Source: Candidatus Rokubacteria bacterium 13_1_40CM_69_27
GTDB lineage: Bacteria; Methylomirabilota; Methylomirabilia; Rokubacteriales; CSP1-6
Length of the DNA stretch: 36,062 nt
Direction of reading: 5' to 3'
Assembly (NCBI GenBank): GCA_001917535.1
Contig: MNEF01000082.1
Span: 1-36,062 of the forward strand
The notes beneath the pieces were generated by a model that searched no databases, was not told the origin of the DNA, and saw only the letters and a program-made list of their open reading frames with translations. The number at the start of each line of letters is the position of its first letter. Position 1 is the stretch's first letter. The position numbers and the translations under genes were made by a program. This document shows positions 1 to 8,072 of the stretch, piece by piece.

Positions 1-507
1 CAGCGTCTGCCGCGGAGCCGCGCTCTCGAGCGAGCCGTCGCGCTTCGGCGGGCCGAAGCGCTCGTGGGCCCGGACGTGACAGCCGGCGCACACCAGTCCT
101 TTCTTCCCGAGGGCTGCGTCGAAGACGGGGTTCGGGCGAAACCCCGTGCCCTCGGCCACCAGCGGCGCCTGCTCGGCGAGCGGCGCGTGACAGCCGAGAC
201 ACCCGAGCGCCATCGCCGGATCGCTCGCCATCATTTCGACGAGCTGGCCGCTCACGCCCGGTCCCATCGCGCCGGCGTGCCAGCTCGTGCGCCAGTCGGC
301 GAGCTGCGCGGGATGGCATGTCCCGCACGACTCCGGCTGGAGCGACGCCTCCTGCGGCGTGAAGCGCGCCGGGGGCGGACCCTGGGGCGCGATCGGCGTG
401 CGCCAGTGCCGGCGCAGGAACTCCTGGGGCCCCTCGGCGCCGAGCGCACCGGTCGCCAGCGCGGCGATCAGCGTGAGCGCGAGCCAGGCGGCGAGGCGGG
501 GGCGCAC
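1..507 (-). CDS. Secreted multiheme cytochrome c, C-terminus cut by window edge
   Basis: The minus-strand frame is open from a GTG at 507 to the window edge (169 codons, no stop). It starts with an Arg-containing n-region and a hydrophobic stretch (about residues 5-22) ending ALGA, a typical Sec signal peptide. Three CxxCH c-type heme motifs follow: CGTCH at 61-65, CLGCH at 103-107 and CAGCH at 140-144. More may lie beyond the edge. The GTG has a purine-rich GGTGGAGG just upstream, which supports the start. Multiheme cytochromes of this kind carry electrons in the periplasm, often for a membrane oxidoreductase, but no partner gene is visible. Heme attachment is clear from the motifs; the exact family (for example c554/c552-like) is not. 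Confidence 0.85.
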   Translation of the reverse strand, partial: MRPRLAAWLALTLIAALATGALGAEGPQEFLRRHWRTPIAPQGPPPARFTPQEASLQPESCGTCHPAQLADWRTSWHAGAMGPGVSGQLVEMMASDPAMALGCLGCHAPLAEQAPLVAEGTGFRPNPVFDAALGKKGLVCAGCHVRAHERFGPPKRDGSLESAAPRQTL

Positions 508-602
508 GGCCTCCACCTTATCAGCAACGCGGCGCGCAGGTCCGCTTCCGCGCGTGATACCCTGCTTACCGGACTGCCGCGTGTTTCAGGTATTCTCCAG
601 TC

Positions 603-842
603 GTGAGTCCGACCGTTCTGCGAGTTCGTGGTTACCGGTTCTATTTCTTCTCACGTGAAGAGCCACGGGCACACGTGCACGTGCAGCATGCCACCGGCGA
701 GGCGAAGTTCTGGCTGGAGCCGGAGTTGAAGCTGGCGCAGAATTATGGACTGAGCAGCGCTCGTATTAACACGGCGCTGAGAATCATACGGGGGCATCAG
801 AATGAAATCCGGGCAGCGTGGAAAAAGCACTTTGGGCGTTAA
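603..842 (+). CDS. DUF4160 domain protein
   Basis: This 79-residue protein starts at GTG and fits the DUF4160 family: an early YRFYFFSREE segment, the motif AHVHV (about residues 23-27), EAKFWLEPE, and a C-terminal helix ending AWKKHFG. The length is normal for the family. Its stop lies 41 nt inside the next gene, a DUF2442 protein. DUF4160 and DUF2442 genes are often paired, and the pair has been suggested to behave like a toxin-antitoxin or small accessory module; no activity is established. Codon use is visibly less GC-rich than in neighbouring genes (AAT, TAT, ATT, AAC codons occur), which suggests recent acquisition. No Shine-Dalgarno site is evident before the GTG. Confidence 0.8.
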   Translation: MSPTVLRVRGYRFYFFSREEPRAHVHVQHATGEAKFWLEPELKLAQNYGLSSARINTALRIIRGHQNEIRAAWKKHFGR

Positions 843-1146
843 GGTCACTAATGTCTCGCCCCAGGGATTCTGGCTGCTCATCGCGGACAGCGAGCGGTTT
901 GTCTCGTTCAAAGAGTTTCCCTGGTTTCGCGAGGCGACGATCGGTGAACTGACGAACGTCATACTCCCAAGCACGCATCACCTGTACTGGCCAGATCTCG
1001 ACGTCGACCTGGCCGTGGACTCGCTGGATCATCCAGAGCGGTACCCGCTGTTGAGCAAGGGACGACCTAACGCCGCCGTCAAGGAGCAGCGGGCGGCTTA
1101 CAGGGCTCGACGCAGGGGCCGCCGCGGCTTAGCCGCTGGCCGATAG
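802..1146 (+). CDS. DUF2442 domain protein
   Basis: The ATG at 802 lies inside the 3' end of the DUF4160 gene, so translation is probably coupled. The 114-residue product has the DUF2442 signature: VTNVSPQGFWLL near residue 15, then FVSFKEFPWF, and LYWPDLDVDL around residues 62-71, followed by HPERYPL. The last about 25 residues are a basic Arg-rich tail, longer than usual for the family and possibly an added or frayed C-terminus. Function is unknown. The stable pairing with DUF4160 suggests that the two products act together. Confidence 0.8.
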   Translation: MKSGQRGKSTLGVKVTNVSPQGFWLLIADSERFVSFKEFPWFREATIGELTNVILPSTHHLYWPDLDVDLAVDSLDHPERYPLLSKGRPNAAVKEQRAAYRARRRGRRGLAAGR

Positions 1147-1154
1147 CGTGCCCC

Positions 1155-1985
1155 GTGGACACCGTCCTGGTTCCGGTGAGCGAGATCGGCTGGCGGGCCC
1201 ACGCCGCGATCCAGCGCGCCGGGGGCCGCGCGCGGCGGCTGGCGGCGCTGTCGGAGTCGGCCTATCTCACGGCCGCGGACGAGATCGTCTGGCTCGGGCG
1301 CGCCGACTCCACCCTCCACGCTCGCGCGATGCTGACGGCGGCGCCGCCATCCGAGTCCGCCGACTTCCGCCTCGACGCCAGCGGCGCGCGCGTCTGGCGA
1401 CCGCCCGAGCCGATCATCACCGCCGACTCGCCGGCGGCGATCGTCGCCGGCTGTCGGACGCTGGGTGACGCGGTCACCGCCCTCGGCGAGCCGGACGGCT
1501 TCGGCGCGCTGCTGGCCGCACGCACGCCGTCATTCCCGCTCGACCGCGCCGTCGACGCGGCCCGGGAGCTGGCGCGGGCCTGTGCCGCCGACGACGCGCG
1601 CACGGCGGCCGCCGCGGCCGAACCCCTCATCGGGCTCGGCCCCGGGCTCACGCCCGCCGGTGACGACTATGTGGGCGCCGCCTTCTTCGCGCGCGCCCTC
1701 CTCCATCGGGCCGGCGCCGGCGAGCCCGACGGTTGGGACCGGGCCCGCGCCGACGTGAGCGCGCGGGCGCGGGAGCGGACGCATCCAATCAGCGCCGCGC
1801 TGCTCGCTGACTTGCTCTCGGGCCAGGCGCACGCGCCCCTGCACGAGCTGGCCTGCGCTCTGGCGGCCCAAGCTCCGTTCCCCTGCGTCCTGGCCGCGGC
1901 GCGGCGGCTCACACGGATCGGGCACTCCTCGGGCTGGGACATGCTGGCCGGCTTCGTGGGCGGAGTCCTCGGCGCGTGCGGTTGA
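1155..1985 (+). CDS. DUF2877 domain protein
   Basis: This 276-residue protein carries the hallmark of DUF2877 near residues 156-170: GLGPGLTPAGDDYVGA, a Gly/Pro-rich loop followed by two Asp. A helical C-terminal half ends in GWDMLAGFVGGVLGAC, also typical of the family. Members often sit near genes for carboxylate or purine-type catabolism, but this copy stands alone upstream of an aminopeptidase, so context does not assign a substrate. The start is taken as GTG at 1155, 8 nt after the DUF2442 stop; no convincing Shine-Dalgarno is present. No signal peptide is visible, so it is probably cytoplasmic. Confidence 0.7.
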   Translation: MDTVLVPVSEIGWRAHAAIQRAGGRARRLAALSESAYLTAADEIVWLGRADSTLHARAMLTAAPPSESADFRLDASGARVWRPPEPIITADSPAAIVAGCRTLGDAVTALGEPDGFGALLAARTPSFPLDRAVDAARELARACAADDARTAAAAAEPLIGLGPGLTPAGDDYVGAAFFARALLHRAGAGEPDGWDRARADVSARARERTHPISAALLADLLSGQAHAPLHELACALAAQAPFPCVLAAARRLTRIGHSSGWDMLAGFVGGVLGACG

Positions 1986-2040
1986 CGGCTGCGGTAGAGT
2001 GACGGGCGCGATCACCCCCCAATCCCCGGAGGCCATCAGC

Positions 2041-4611
2041 GTGGACCCGTATCGGCTGCCCCGCCACGTCGTTCCGACGCGTTACGAAATCCGTCTCGAG
2101 CCCGATCTCACGACGTCCACCTTCACGGGCGTCGAGACGATCGCCGTCACGGTGACCGAGCCGACGTCGGAGATCGTCCTCAACGCCGCCGAGCTCAGCG
2201 TGTCCGAGGCGGCGATCACCAACGAGCGCGGCCAGACTCACCGGGGCGCGGCCGTCATGGACGAGGCGGCCGAGCGCTGCCGGCTCACGTTCGACGCTCC
2301 CATCGCGGCGGGCGCCTGGACGCTGCGCCTGGCGTTCGCGGGGACGCTGAACGACAAGCTCCGCGGCTTCTACCGCAGCAGCTACAAGGACCCGGGCGGC
2401 GCCACCCGGGCGCTGGCGGCCACCCAGTTCGAGGCCACGGACGCGCGCCGGGCGTTCCCCTGCTGGGACGAGCCGGCCTTCAAGGCGGGCTTCGCCTGCA
2501 CCCTGGCCATCGATCCGGCGCTGATCGCCGTCAGCAACACGCGGGTGGTGGCCGAGCGGATGGAGGGCGGCAAGAAGACGGTCACGTTCGGCGACACGGT
2601 CCGGATGTCCACCTACCTGGTGGCGTTCGTCGTCGGCGAGCTGGAGGCGACGGACCCGGTGCCCATCGGCAAGACGCCTCTGCGCGTCTGGTGCGTGACG
2701 GGCAAGCGGCGGCTCTGCGCCTTTGCCCGGGAGATCGGCGCTGCTTCGCTGCGCTTCTTCGAGGAGTACTACGGCCTGCCCTACCCGGGCGACAAGCTGG
2801 ACCTCCTGGCCATCCCCGACTTCGCCGCCGGGGCGATGGAGAACCTGGGGGCCATCACCTTCCGCGAGACGGCGCTGCTGGTGGACGAGCGCCAGGCCAC
2901 CCACGCCGAGCTCGAGCGGATCGCCGACGTCGTGGCCCACGAGAACGCCCACATGTGGTTTGGCGATCTCGTCACCATGACCTGGTGGAACGGGATCTGG
3001 CTCAACGAGGCCTTCGCCACGTTCATGGAGATGCTGGCCGTGGACGCCTGGAAGCCGGAGTGGAAGCGCTGGACGGCCTTCGGCGTGTCGCGGGCGGCGG
3101 CGTTCGCCACCGACGCCCTCTGGTCGACCCGCCCCATCGAGTACGAGGTGCACGCGCCCAAGGACGCCGACGCGATGTTCGACGTCCTGACCTACGAGAA
3201 GGGGGCGTCGGTGCTCCGCATGCTGGAGCAGTACCTCGGCCCCGAGGTCTTCCGGGCGGGCGTGCGCGAGTACCTGCGCGCCCACGCCTACGCCAACGCC
3301 GACACCGGCGACCTGTGGGCGGCGGTGGGGCGGGCCTCGGGCGCCCCCATCCCCGCCGTCATGGACGGCTGGATCTTCAAGCCCGGCTTCCCGCTCGTCA
3401 GCGTGCGGCGCGACGGCGACGAGCTCGTCCTGGCCCAGCAGCGCTTCACCTATCTGCCCGCGCCACCCCCGTGGACCACCGCGGACGTCGCGCCGGACCA
3501 GCGCTGGCAGGTGCCCAGCCAGGTGCGCGTCGGCGCGTGGGGGACCGGCGAGGCCACCGAGCGCGCGCTCCTGGTCGAGGCCGAGACGCGGCTCCGGCTG
3601 CCGAAGGATTTCGAGTGGGCGCTGGTGAACGAGGGGGGCCACGGCTTCTACCGCGTCCGCTACGCCCCGGATCTCCGGGAAGCGCTGCTCCGACGCCTGG
3701 ACCGGCTCCAGCCGATCGACCGCTTCAACCTCGTCGGCGACGCCTGGGCGGCCACGAGCGCCGGGCTCACGCCGGTGGCCGAGTACCTCGAGCTGACGAC
3801 GCGCTTTGAGGCCGAGCGCGACCGCAACGTGTGGACGATTCTGGTATCCTCGCTCGGCGCTCTCAATCGCATCATCGGGCCCGGCGACCGCCCCCGGCTC
3901 GAAGCCTTCGTCCGCAACCTCCTGGCCCCCGCCGTCGCCGAGCTGGGCTGGGCGCCGCGCGCCGGCGAGGACGAGCTGACGCGGCAGCTGCGCGGCGACC
4001 TCCTGCGCGCGCTGGGCACCCTCGGCAACGACCGCGCCGTCCAGACCAAGGCCCAGGAGCTCTACCGCGCCTCTCTCGGGGACGCGACAGCGGTGGACCC
4101 GAACGTGCTGCCGGCCCTCATCGCCATTCTCGCCCACAGCGGCGACGCCGCCCGCTACGACGACTTCGCCCGGCGGTTCCGCTCCGCCACCACGCCGCAG
4201 GAGGAGCAGCGCTACCTCTACGCGCTCGCCGCCTTCCAGCCGGCGCCGCTACTCCAGCAGACGCTCGAGCGAACCGTCAACGGCGAGATCCGGACCCAGG
4301 ACGCGCCCTTCGTGGCCCGCGCGCTCCTCATGAGCGTGTACGGCCGCGAGCTGGCGTGGAGCTTCATCAAAGAGCGCTGGGACGTCATGGACCGCCTCTA
4401 CCCCAAGCACGGCCTCCGGCGGATGTGCGAAGGGGTCATCGGCCTGGCCACGCCGGAGCTGGAGCGGGACGTCCACGCGTTCTTCACCGAGCGGAAGATC
4501 CACTTCGGCGGTAAGACGCTCGAGCAGTACCTCGAGCAGCTGCGGGTGGCGGTCGCCATGGGCGAGCGCGAGGGCGCGGCGCTGGCGGCCTCTCTGGCGC
4601 GCTTCCACTGA
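2041..4611 (+). CDS. M1 family zinc aminopeptidase
   Basis: This 856-residue cytosolic-type aminopeptidase removes N-terminal residues from peptides. The exopeptidase motif GAMEN is at residues 264-268. The zinc site HENAH is at 300-304 (ligands H300 and H304, catalytic E301), and the third ligand is E323 in NEAFATFME. The usual HELAH is HENAH here, which keeps the essential residues. The C-terminal half is the helical ERAP1/PSA-like domain, which points to the puromycin-sensitive aminopeptidase branch rather than E. coli PepN. The start is placed at GTG 2041 because GGAGG lies 8 nt upstream. An in-frame GTG at 1999 would add 14 residues and has no Shine-Dalgarno. No signal peptide is seen. 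Confidence 0.93.
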   Translation: MDPYRLPRHVVPTRYEIRLEPDLTTSTFTGVETIAVTVTEPTSEIVLNAAELSVSEAAITNERGQTHRGAAVMDEAAERCRLTFDAPIAAGAWTLRLAFAGTLNDKLRGFYRSSYKDPGGATRALAATQFEATDARRAFPCWDEPAFKAGFACTLAIDPALIAVSNTRVVAERMEGGKKTVTFGDTVRMSTYLVAFVVGELEATDPVPIGKTPLRVWCVTGKRRLCAFAREIGAASLRFFEEYYGLPYPGDKLDLLAIPDFAAGAMENLGAITFRETALLVDERQATHAELERIADVVAHENAHMWFGDLVTMTWWNGIWLNEAFATFMEMLAVDAWKPEWKRWTAFGVSRAAAFATDALWSTRPIEYEVHAPKDADAMFDVLTYEKGASVLRMLEQYLGPEVFRAGVREYLRAHAYANADTGDLWAAVGRASGAPIPAVMDGWIFKPGFPLVSVRRDGDELVLAQQRFTYLPAPPPWTTADVAPDQRWQVPSQVRVGAWGTGEATERALLVEAETRLRLPKDFEWALVNEGGHGFYRVRYAPDLREALLRRLDRLQPIDRFNLVGDAWAATSAGLTPVAEYLELTTRFEAERDRNVWTILVSSLGALNRIIGPGDRPRLEAFVRNLLAPAVAELGWAPRAGEDELTRQLRGDLLRALGTLGNDRAVQTKAQELYRASLGDATAVDPNVLPALIAILAHSGDAARYDDFARRFRSATTPQEEQRYLYALAAFQPAPLLQQTLERTVNGEIRTQDAPFVARALLMSVYGRELAWSFIKERWDVMDRLYPKHGLRRMCEGVIGLATPELERDVHAFFTERKIHFGGKTLEQYLEQLRVAVAMGEREGAALAASLARFH

Positions 4612-4663
4612 CGGGCGCCAGCGGGGTGCAAAGGGGACGCGCCCCGTGGTACCGTGCAGTGCC

Positions 4664-6634
4664 ATGAAGCGCCGGCTGCTGGGAGCCGTGCTCGCCGCCG
4701 CGTGGCTGGTGCTCCCGTCGCGCGCCGCGGGTCTGACGGTGCAGGAGGCGATCCTCCGCGCCAAACCCGCGGTGGCCCTCATCACCGCGCGAATCGACGC
4801 GGAAGTCACGATGAACTGTGGCCAGGGTCCGGTCACGGTGAAGCCCTCGCCCTTCGTCGAGACGGGCACCGGCTGGCTCGTGGACGGCCGCGGCTGGCTG
4901 ATCACCAACGCGCACGTCGTCGATCCCGCCCATCGCCTGCCCCCCTGGGTGGCGCACGAGCTGAAGAAGAAGGCAATCGACCAGGCGTGCGTCGAGCCGG
5001 CGCTCCGCGCCCAGGGACTCATGCGCGGCCAGCGGCCCGACGCGGAGGACCGCATCCGCCGCGAGCTGACGGACCGCGCCATGGCGGGGCTGAAGTTCAC
5101 GCCGCTGCCGTCGCTCACAGTCCTGCTCTCGAACGGCACCCGGCTCTCCGCCGAGGTCCGGAAGTTCAGCGCGCCTCTGCTGCTCGACGCCACCGGCCGC
5201 CCGCTGTCGGACTCCGGCCGCGACCTCGCGCTGCTGCGCGTGGCTCCGGGCGTCTACCCGGCCCTCGCGATCTCCACGCGCGACGCCCAGATCGGCGACC
5301 CGATCCACATCCTCGGCTTTCCCGGGGTCGTCCTCTCTCACGAGTTGCTCAACCAGAGCGTCTCCATGGAAGCCTCGGTGACGAACGGTGCGGTCTCCGG
5401 CTTCAAGCAGGACGCCATCGGCCAGGACGTGATCCAGACCGACGCGCCGGCCGCCCACGGTAACAGCGGCGGACCGGCCATCGGCGACGAGGCCACGCTA
5501 GTCGGCGTGATGACCTTCGTGTCGCTCTCCCCCGCCGGCGGGGCGATCGTCCAGGGCTTCAACTTCCTCATCCCGGCCCGGGACGTGCTGAAGTTCCTGC
5601 AAGGGACCGACATCAAGAACCCCGGGGAGAGCGCCTTCAACCCTGTCTGGGCCGCGGGCCTCCAGGCCTTCTTCGGCGAGCGCTACGCCGTCGCCGTCGC
5701 GAAGTTCCAGGAGGCCAACCGCCTCCAGCCCAATCTCCCCGACGTCAAGCGCGCCCTGGGCGAGGCCGAGTTCAAGATCAAGAACCCGCCGCCTCGGCCG
5801 TTCCCGTGGGCGTGGGCCACCCTGGGCATCACGCTGCTCAGCGCCGGCGTCTACGGAGGCATGGGCGCGCGCCGCTGGTGGCGCAACCGCTTCCGCGTGC
5901 ATCCGCCACAAGTCATCGGGTTCATGGAGAAGGAACTGAACCCGCTGCTGGTCGACGTCCGCACCAGGACCGATTACGAGACGAGCCCGCTGACGCTCCC
6001 CGGCGCCGTCCGGCTGGAGCCGGAGGACGTCGAGGCGGGACGCATCGTGCTCGAGGCCGACCCCAAGCAGCTCATCGTCACCTACTGCACCAGTCCCGAC
6101 GAGCAGACGAGCGCCCGGGTCACCCAGCTGCTCCGCCAGCGCGGCTACACCAACGTGCGGATCCTCAAAGGCGGGCTGGGCGGCTGGACCAACGCGCGCC
6201 TGCCCGTGGAGGCCAAGTCATCGTTGCCCTCCATCGGCCTGGAGATCTACAAGAACCTCACCCTCGGCGACGTCGAGCGCCGACGGTTCAAGGCGGGCGA
6301 GGTCATCTTCAAGGAAGGCGAGGATCCTCACGGCGAGGCCTACGTCGTCCATGGGGGGACGGTCGAGATCCGCCGAATCATCGACGGGCGGGAACGGGTG
6401 CTGACCACGCTCGGCGAAGGCGAGCTGTTCGGCGAGATGGCGCTCTTCCGCCGGTCGCCGCGCTCGGCGGCGGCCGTCGCCCTCAGCGACGTCGAGCTCC
6501 TCGTCATCCGGAACGAGCGGCTGGAGTGGCTGATCCGCAACCGTCCCCAGCTGACGATCGAGCTGCTGCGGCGGCTCAGCGACTGGGTGGTCTCGACCGA
6601 TCGCGAGCGGAGCGAGCGCGCCGCCCGCGCCTAG
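4664..6634 (+). CDS. Trypsin-like protease / TM / rhodanese / cNMP-binding fusion
   Basis: The ATG at 4664 begins a 656-residue protein with a signal peptide (LLGAVLAAAWLVLPSRAAG). A chymotrypsin/HtrA-type protease domain covers about residues 28-310, with catalytic H84 (TNAHVVD), D187 (GRDLALL) and S268 (GNSGGP). There is no PDZ domain; a short TPR-like helical pair (about 326-372) follows instead. A transmembrane helix lies at about 381-403, then a rhodanese domain at about 412-517 with cysteine C475 in the YCTSPDEQ loop, and a cyclic-nucleotide-binding domain at about 530-645 (GELFGEMALF, RRSPRSAAAV). Protease outside and rhodanese plus cNMP sensor inside is inferred from the single central helix. 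A TACCGT hexamer 8 nt before the ATG and no Shine-Dalgarno suggest a leaderless start. Confidence 0.9.
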   Translation: MKRRLLGAVLAAAWLVLPSRAAGLTVQEAILRAKPAVALITARIDAEVTMNCGQGPVTVKPSPFVETGTGWLVDGRGWLITNAHVVDPAHRLPPWVAHELKKKAIDQACVEPALRAQGLMRGQRPDAEDRIRRELTDRAMAGLKFTPLPSLTVLLSNGTRLSAEVRKFSAPLLLDATGRPLSDSGRDLALLRVAPGVYPALAISTRDAQIGDPIHILGFPGVVLSHELLNQSVSMEASVTNGAVSGFKQDAIGQDVIQTDAPAAHGNSGGPAIGDEATLVGVMTFVSLSPAGGAIVQGFNFLIPARDVLKFLQGTDIKNPGESAFNPVWAAGLQAFFGERYAVAVAKFQEANRLQPNLPDVKRALGEAEFKIKNPPPRPFPWAWATLGITLLSAGVYGGMGARRWWRNRFRVHPPQVIGFMEKELNPLLVDVRTRTDYETSPLTLPGAVRLEPEDVEAGRIVLEADPKQLIVTYCTSPDEQTSARVTQLLRQRGYTNVRILKGGLGGWTNARLPVEAKSSLPSIGLEIYKNLTLGDVERRRFKAGEVIFKEGEDPHGEAYVVHGGTVEIRRIIDGRERVLTTLGEGELFGEMALFRRSPRSAAAVALSDVELLVIRNERLEWLIRNRPQLTIELLRRLSDWVVSTDRERSERAARA

Positions 6635-6684
6635 CGCTGCCCGCCCCCTGACCGACGCCGGATCCTTTCAGAGGAGAAGAAGCG

Positions 6685-6786
6685 ATGAGCGACATCTTCG
6701 TGCCCGGTGTGCCCGGTGGCATCAGTGTCATCCCCTTCGCGAGCAAGGGCCGGCCCGGAGACGAGCCTCCCCGTGTGGTCCCCTGA
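6685..6786 (+). CDS. 33-residue ORF upstream of dut
   Basis: The ATG at 6685 is preceded by GAGGAGAAG five nt upstream, the strongest Shine-Dalgarno sequence I see in the window. The frame encodes 33 residues, Gly/Pro-rich and without Cys, beginning MSDIFVPGVPGG and ending PPRVVP. Its TGA (6784-6786) is one nucleotide before the GTG start of dUTPase, so translation of dut, which has no good Shine-Dalgarno of its own, is probably coupled to it. I do not recognise the peptide. It may be a leader ORF, a true small protein, or the surviving start of a formerly longer gene. Confidence 0.5.
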   Translation: MSDIFVPGVPGGISVIPFASKGRPGDEPPRVVP

Positions 6787-6787
6787 C

Positions 6788-7219
6788 GTGGTCCGCGTCG
6801 CCGTCCATCGACTCCATCCGGACCTGCCGCTCCCGACGTACCAGCGCGAGGAGGACGCGGGGCTCGACCTCTGCGCAGCGGCGTCGGTGACGCTGGCGCC
6901 GGGCGCCCGCGCGCTGGTCCCCACCGGCATCGCGGTCGCGATCCCGCCGGGCTACGCGGGCTTCGTCCTGCCGCGCTCAGGACTGGCGCTCCAGCGGGGC
7001 GTGACCGTGCTGAACGCCCCCGGCCTGATCGACCCCGGCTACCGGGGAGAGGTCAAGGTGCTGCTGATCAACCACGACGCCCGGCCGGTGAGCTTCGAAC
7101 AGGGCGAACGTATCGCCCAGCTCGTGCTGCAGCGTGTCGAGGGGGTACAGTTCGCCGAAGTGGACGAGCTGCCGCCCAGCGACCGCGGCAGCGGCGGCTT
7201 CGGCTCGACCGGCACCTAG
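6788..7219 (+). CDS. dut: dUTP diphosphatase (dUTPase)
   Basis: This trimeric-type dUTPase hydrolyses dUTP to dUMP and pyrophosphate, keeping uracil out of DNA and feeding thymidylate synthesis. All five family motifs are present: DAGLDL (residues 23-28), PRSGLA, GLIDPGYRGEV, GERIAQLV and the C-terminal RGSGGFGST, which closes over the active site. The GTG at 6788 gives 143 residues, a normal length. The same frame stays open upstream to 6707, but those residues lack homology-like features and overlap the 33-residue ORF. Its stop overlaps the convergent YtxH-like gene by 4 nt. Confidence 0.95.
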   Translation: MVRVAVHRLHPDLPLPTYQREEDAGLDLCAAASVTLAPGARALVPTGIAVAIPPGYAGFVLPRSGLALQRGVTVLNAPGLIDPGYRGEVKVLLINHDARPVSFEQGERIAQLVLQRVEGVQFAEVDELPPSDRGSGGFGSTGT

Positions 7220-7422
7220 CCCGCCCGGCGCTCCTCGCCCGCGAGCCCGCCCTGGATCGTCTCTTTCGCCGACTGCAGACCCTCGGCAGCCGCCTGCAGA
7301 GTATCGGCGGCCTTGCCGCGGGCCATGCGGGTCTTGTCGTCAACGTACCCGCGGATCTCTCGCCCGTAAAACCACACCGCCGCGCCGCCCATGACCAACC
7401 CGAGCATGAAGCTCCCGATCAT
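7216..7422 (-). CDS. YtxH-like small membrane protein
   Basis: A perfect AGGAGG lies 6 nt before the ATG at 7422, so the longer upstream in-frame start is rejected. The 68-residue product has one N-terminal hydrophobic segment (IGSFMLGLVMGGAAVWFY), then a charged, helix-forming, Ala/Lys/Gln-rich tail. This is the layout of YtxH/general-stress and gas-vesicle-like small membrane proteins. It is likely an inner-membrane protein with a cytoplasmic helical tail. The function is unproven. Confidence 0.6.
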   Translation of the reverse strand: MIGSFMLGLVMGGAAVWFYGREIRGYVDDKTRMARGKAADTLQAAAEGLQSAKETIQGGLAGEERRAG

Positions 7423-7532
7423 CGTGTGCCTCCTGCCGCCGTGAAGGGATTGCACTGCTCGACCACCACCAGGACAATCACAGCAAGGACAGTGCCGTCA
7501 GCAAGGACGATGGACGGTCGCGCACACTCCTC

Positions 7533-8072
7533 GTGAGATTACCCGAGCGGGTCTGGCTCCTGACCGGCCGCCCCGGCGTAGGGAAGACGACCTGCCTGCG
7601 CCGGGTGATGGAGCGGTTGGCCCTCCCGGCCGGAGGGTTTTTCACGGAAGAGATCCGCGAGCGGGAGCAGCGCGTCGGCTTCGCGCTGGTCACGCTGCGC
7701 GGCGAGCGGGCGATCCTGGCTCACGTGCGGCGCCCTGGCGTACCCCGGGTGGGCAAGTATGGGGTGGACGTCGAGGTCCTCGACCGCGTCGGTGTGCCGG
7801 CCATCCACGACGCCGTCCGCCAGCGCGCCCTGGTCGTCATCGACGAGATCGGAAGGATGGAGATGACCTCGGCCACGTTCCGTCAGGCGGTCGAGGCGGC
7901 GCTCGCGAGCGGCGTGCCCGTGCTCGGCACCATCCTCAGGCCCGCGCACCCGTGGGCCGATGCGATCAAGCGGCACGCCGCCGTGCGTCTCATCGAGGTG
8001 ACGCCCGCGAACCGCGAGACCGTTCCCGAACAACTCGCGGATCTGGTCGCCCGCCAGGCGGCGGCGCGCTAG
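7533..8072 (+). CDS. THEP1-type nucleoside triphosphatase
   Basis: This 179-residue P-loop NTPase has Walker A TGRPGVGKTT at residues 11-20 and Walker B ALVVIDEIGRMEM near 99-111. It also has the family-typical FFTEEIRE segment and a GTI/LRPAHP segment late in the domain. These match the NTPase_1/THEP1 family, known from archaea, thermophiles and some bacteria, which hydrolyses NTPs in vitro but has no settled cellular role. The start is GTG at 7533; no Shine-Dalgarno is evident. The 110-bp region between it and the divergent YtxH-like gene must hold both promoters. Its 3' end overlaps the convergent barrel gene by 4 nt. Confidence 0.8.
   Translation: MRLPERVWLLTGRPGVGKTTCLRRVMERLALPAGGFFTEEIREREQRVGFALVTLRGERAILAHVRRPGVPRVGKYGVDVEVLDRVGVPAIHDAVRQRALVVIDEIGRMEMTSATFRQAVEAALASGVPVLGTILRPAHPWADAIKRHAAVRLIEVTPANRETVPEQLADLVARQAAAR

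Noticed and set aside
1909-4137. 742-codon minus-strand open frame antisense to the M1 aminopeptidase
   Set aside because: Composed of Arg/Gly/Pro/Ala-rich, low-information sequence with no domain signal; a mirror of the real gene caused by high GC at third positions.
7450-7500. TCGACCAC next to GCACTGC (about 7455-7470), resembling the loop start of the inverted-repeat elements
   Set aside because: Only about 6 nt of complementary arm (CAGTGC) is found downstream and the loop end GGGTCTC is missing. It may be chance or a badly decayed copy, and is not counted as a family member.
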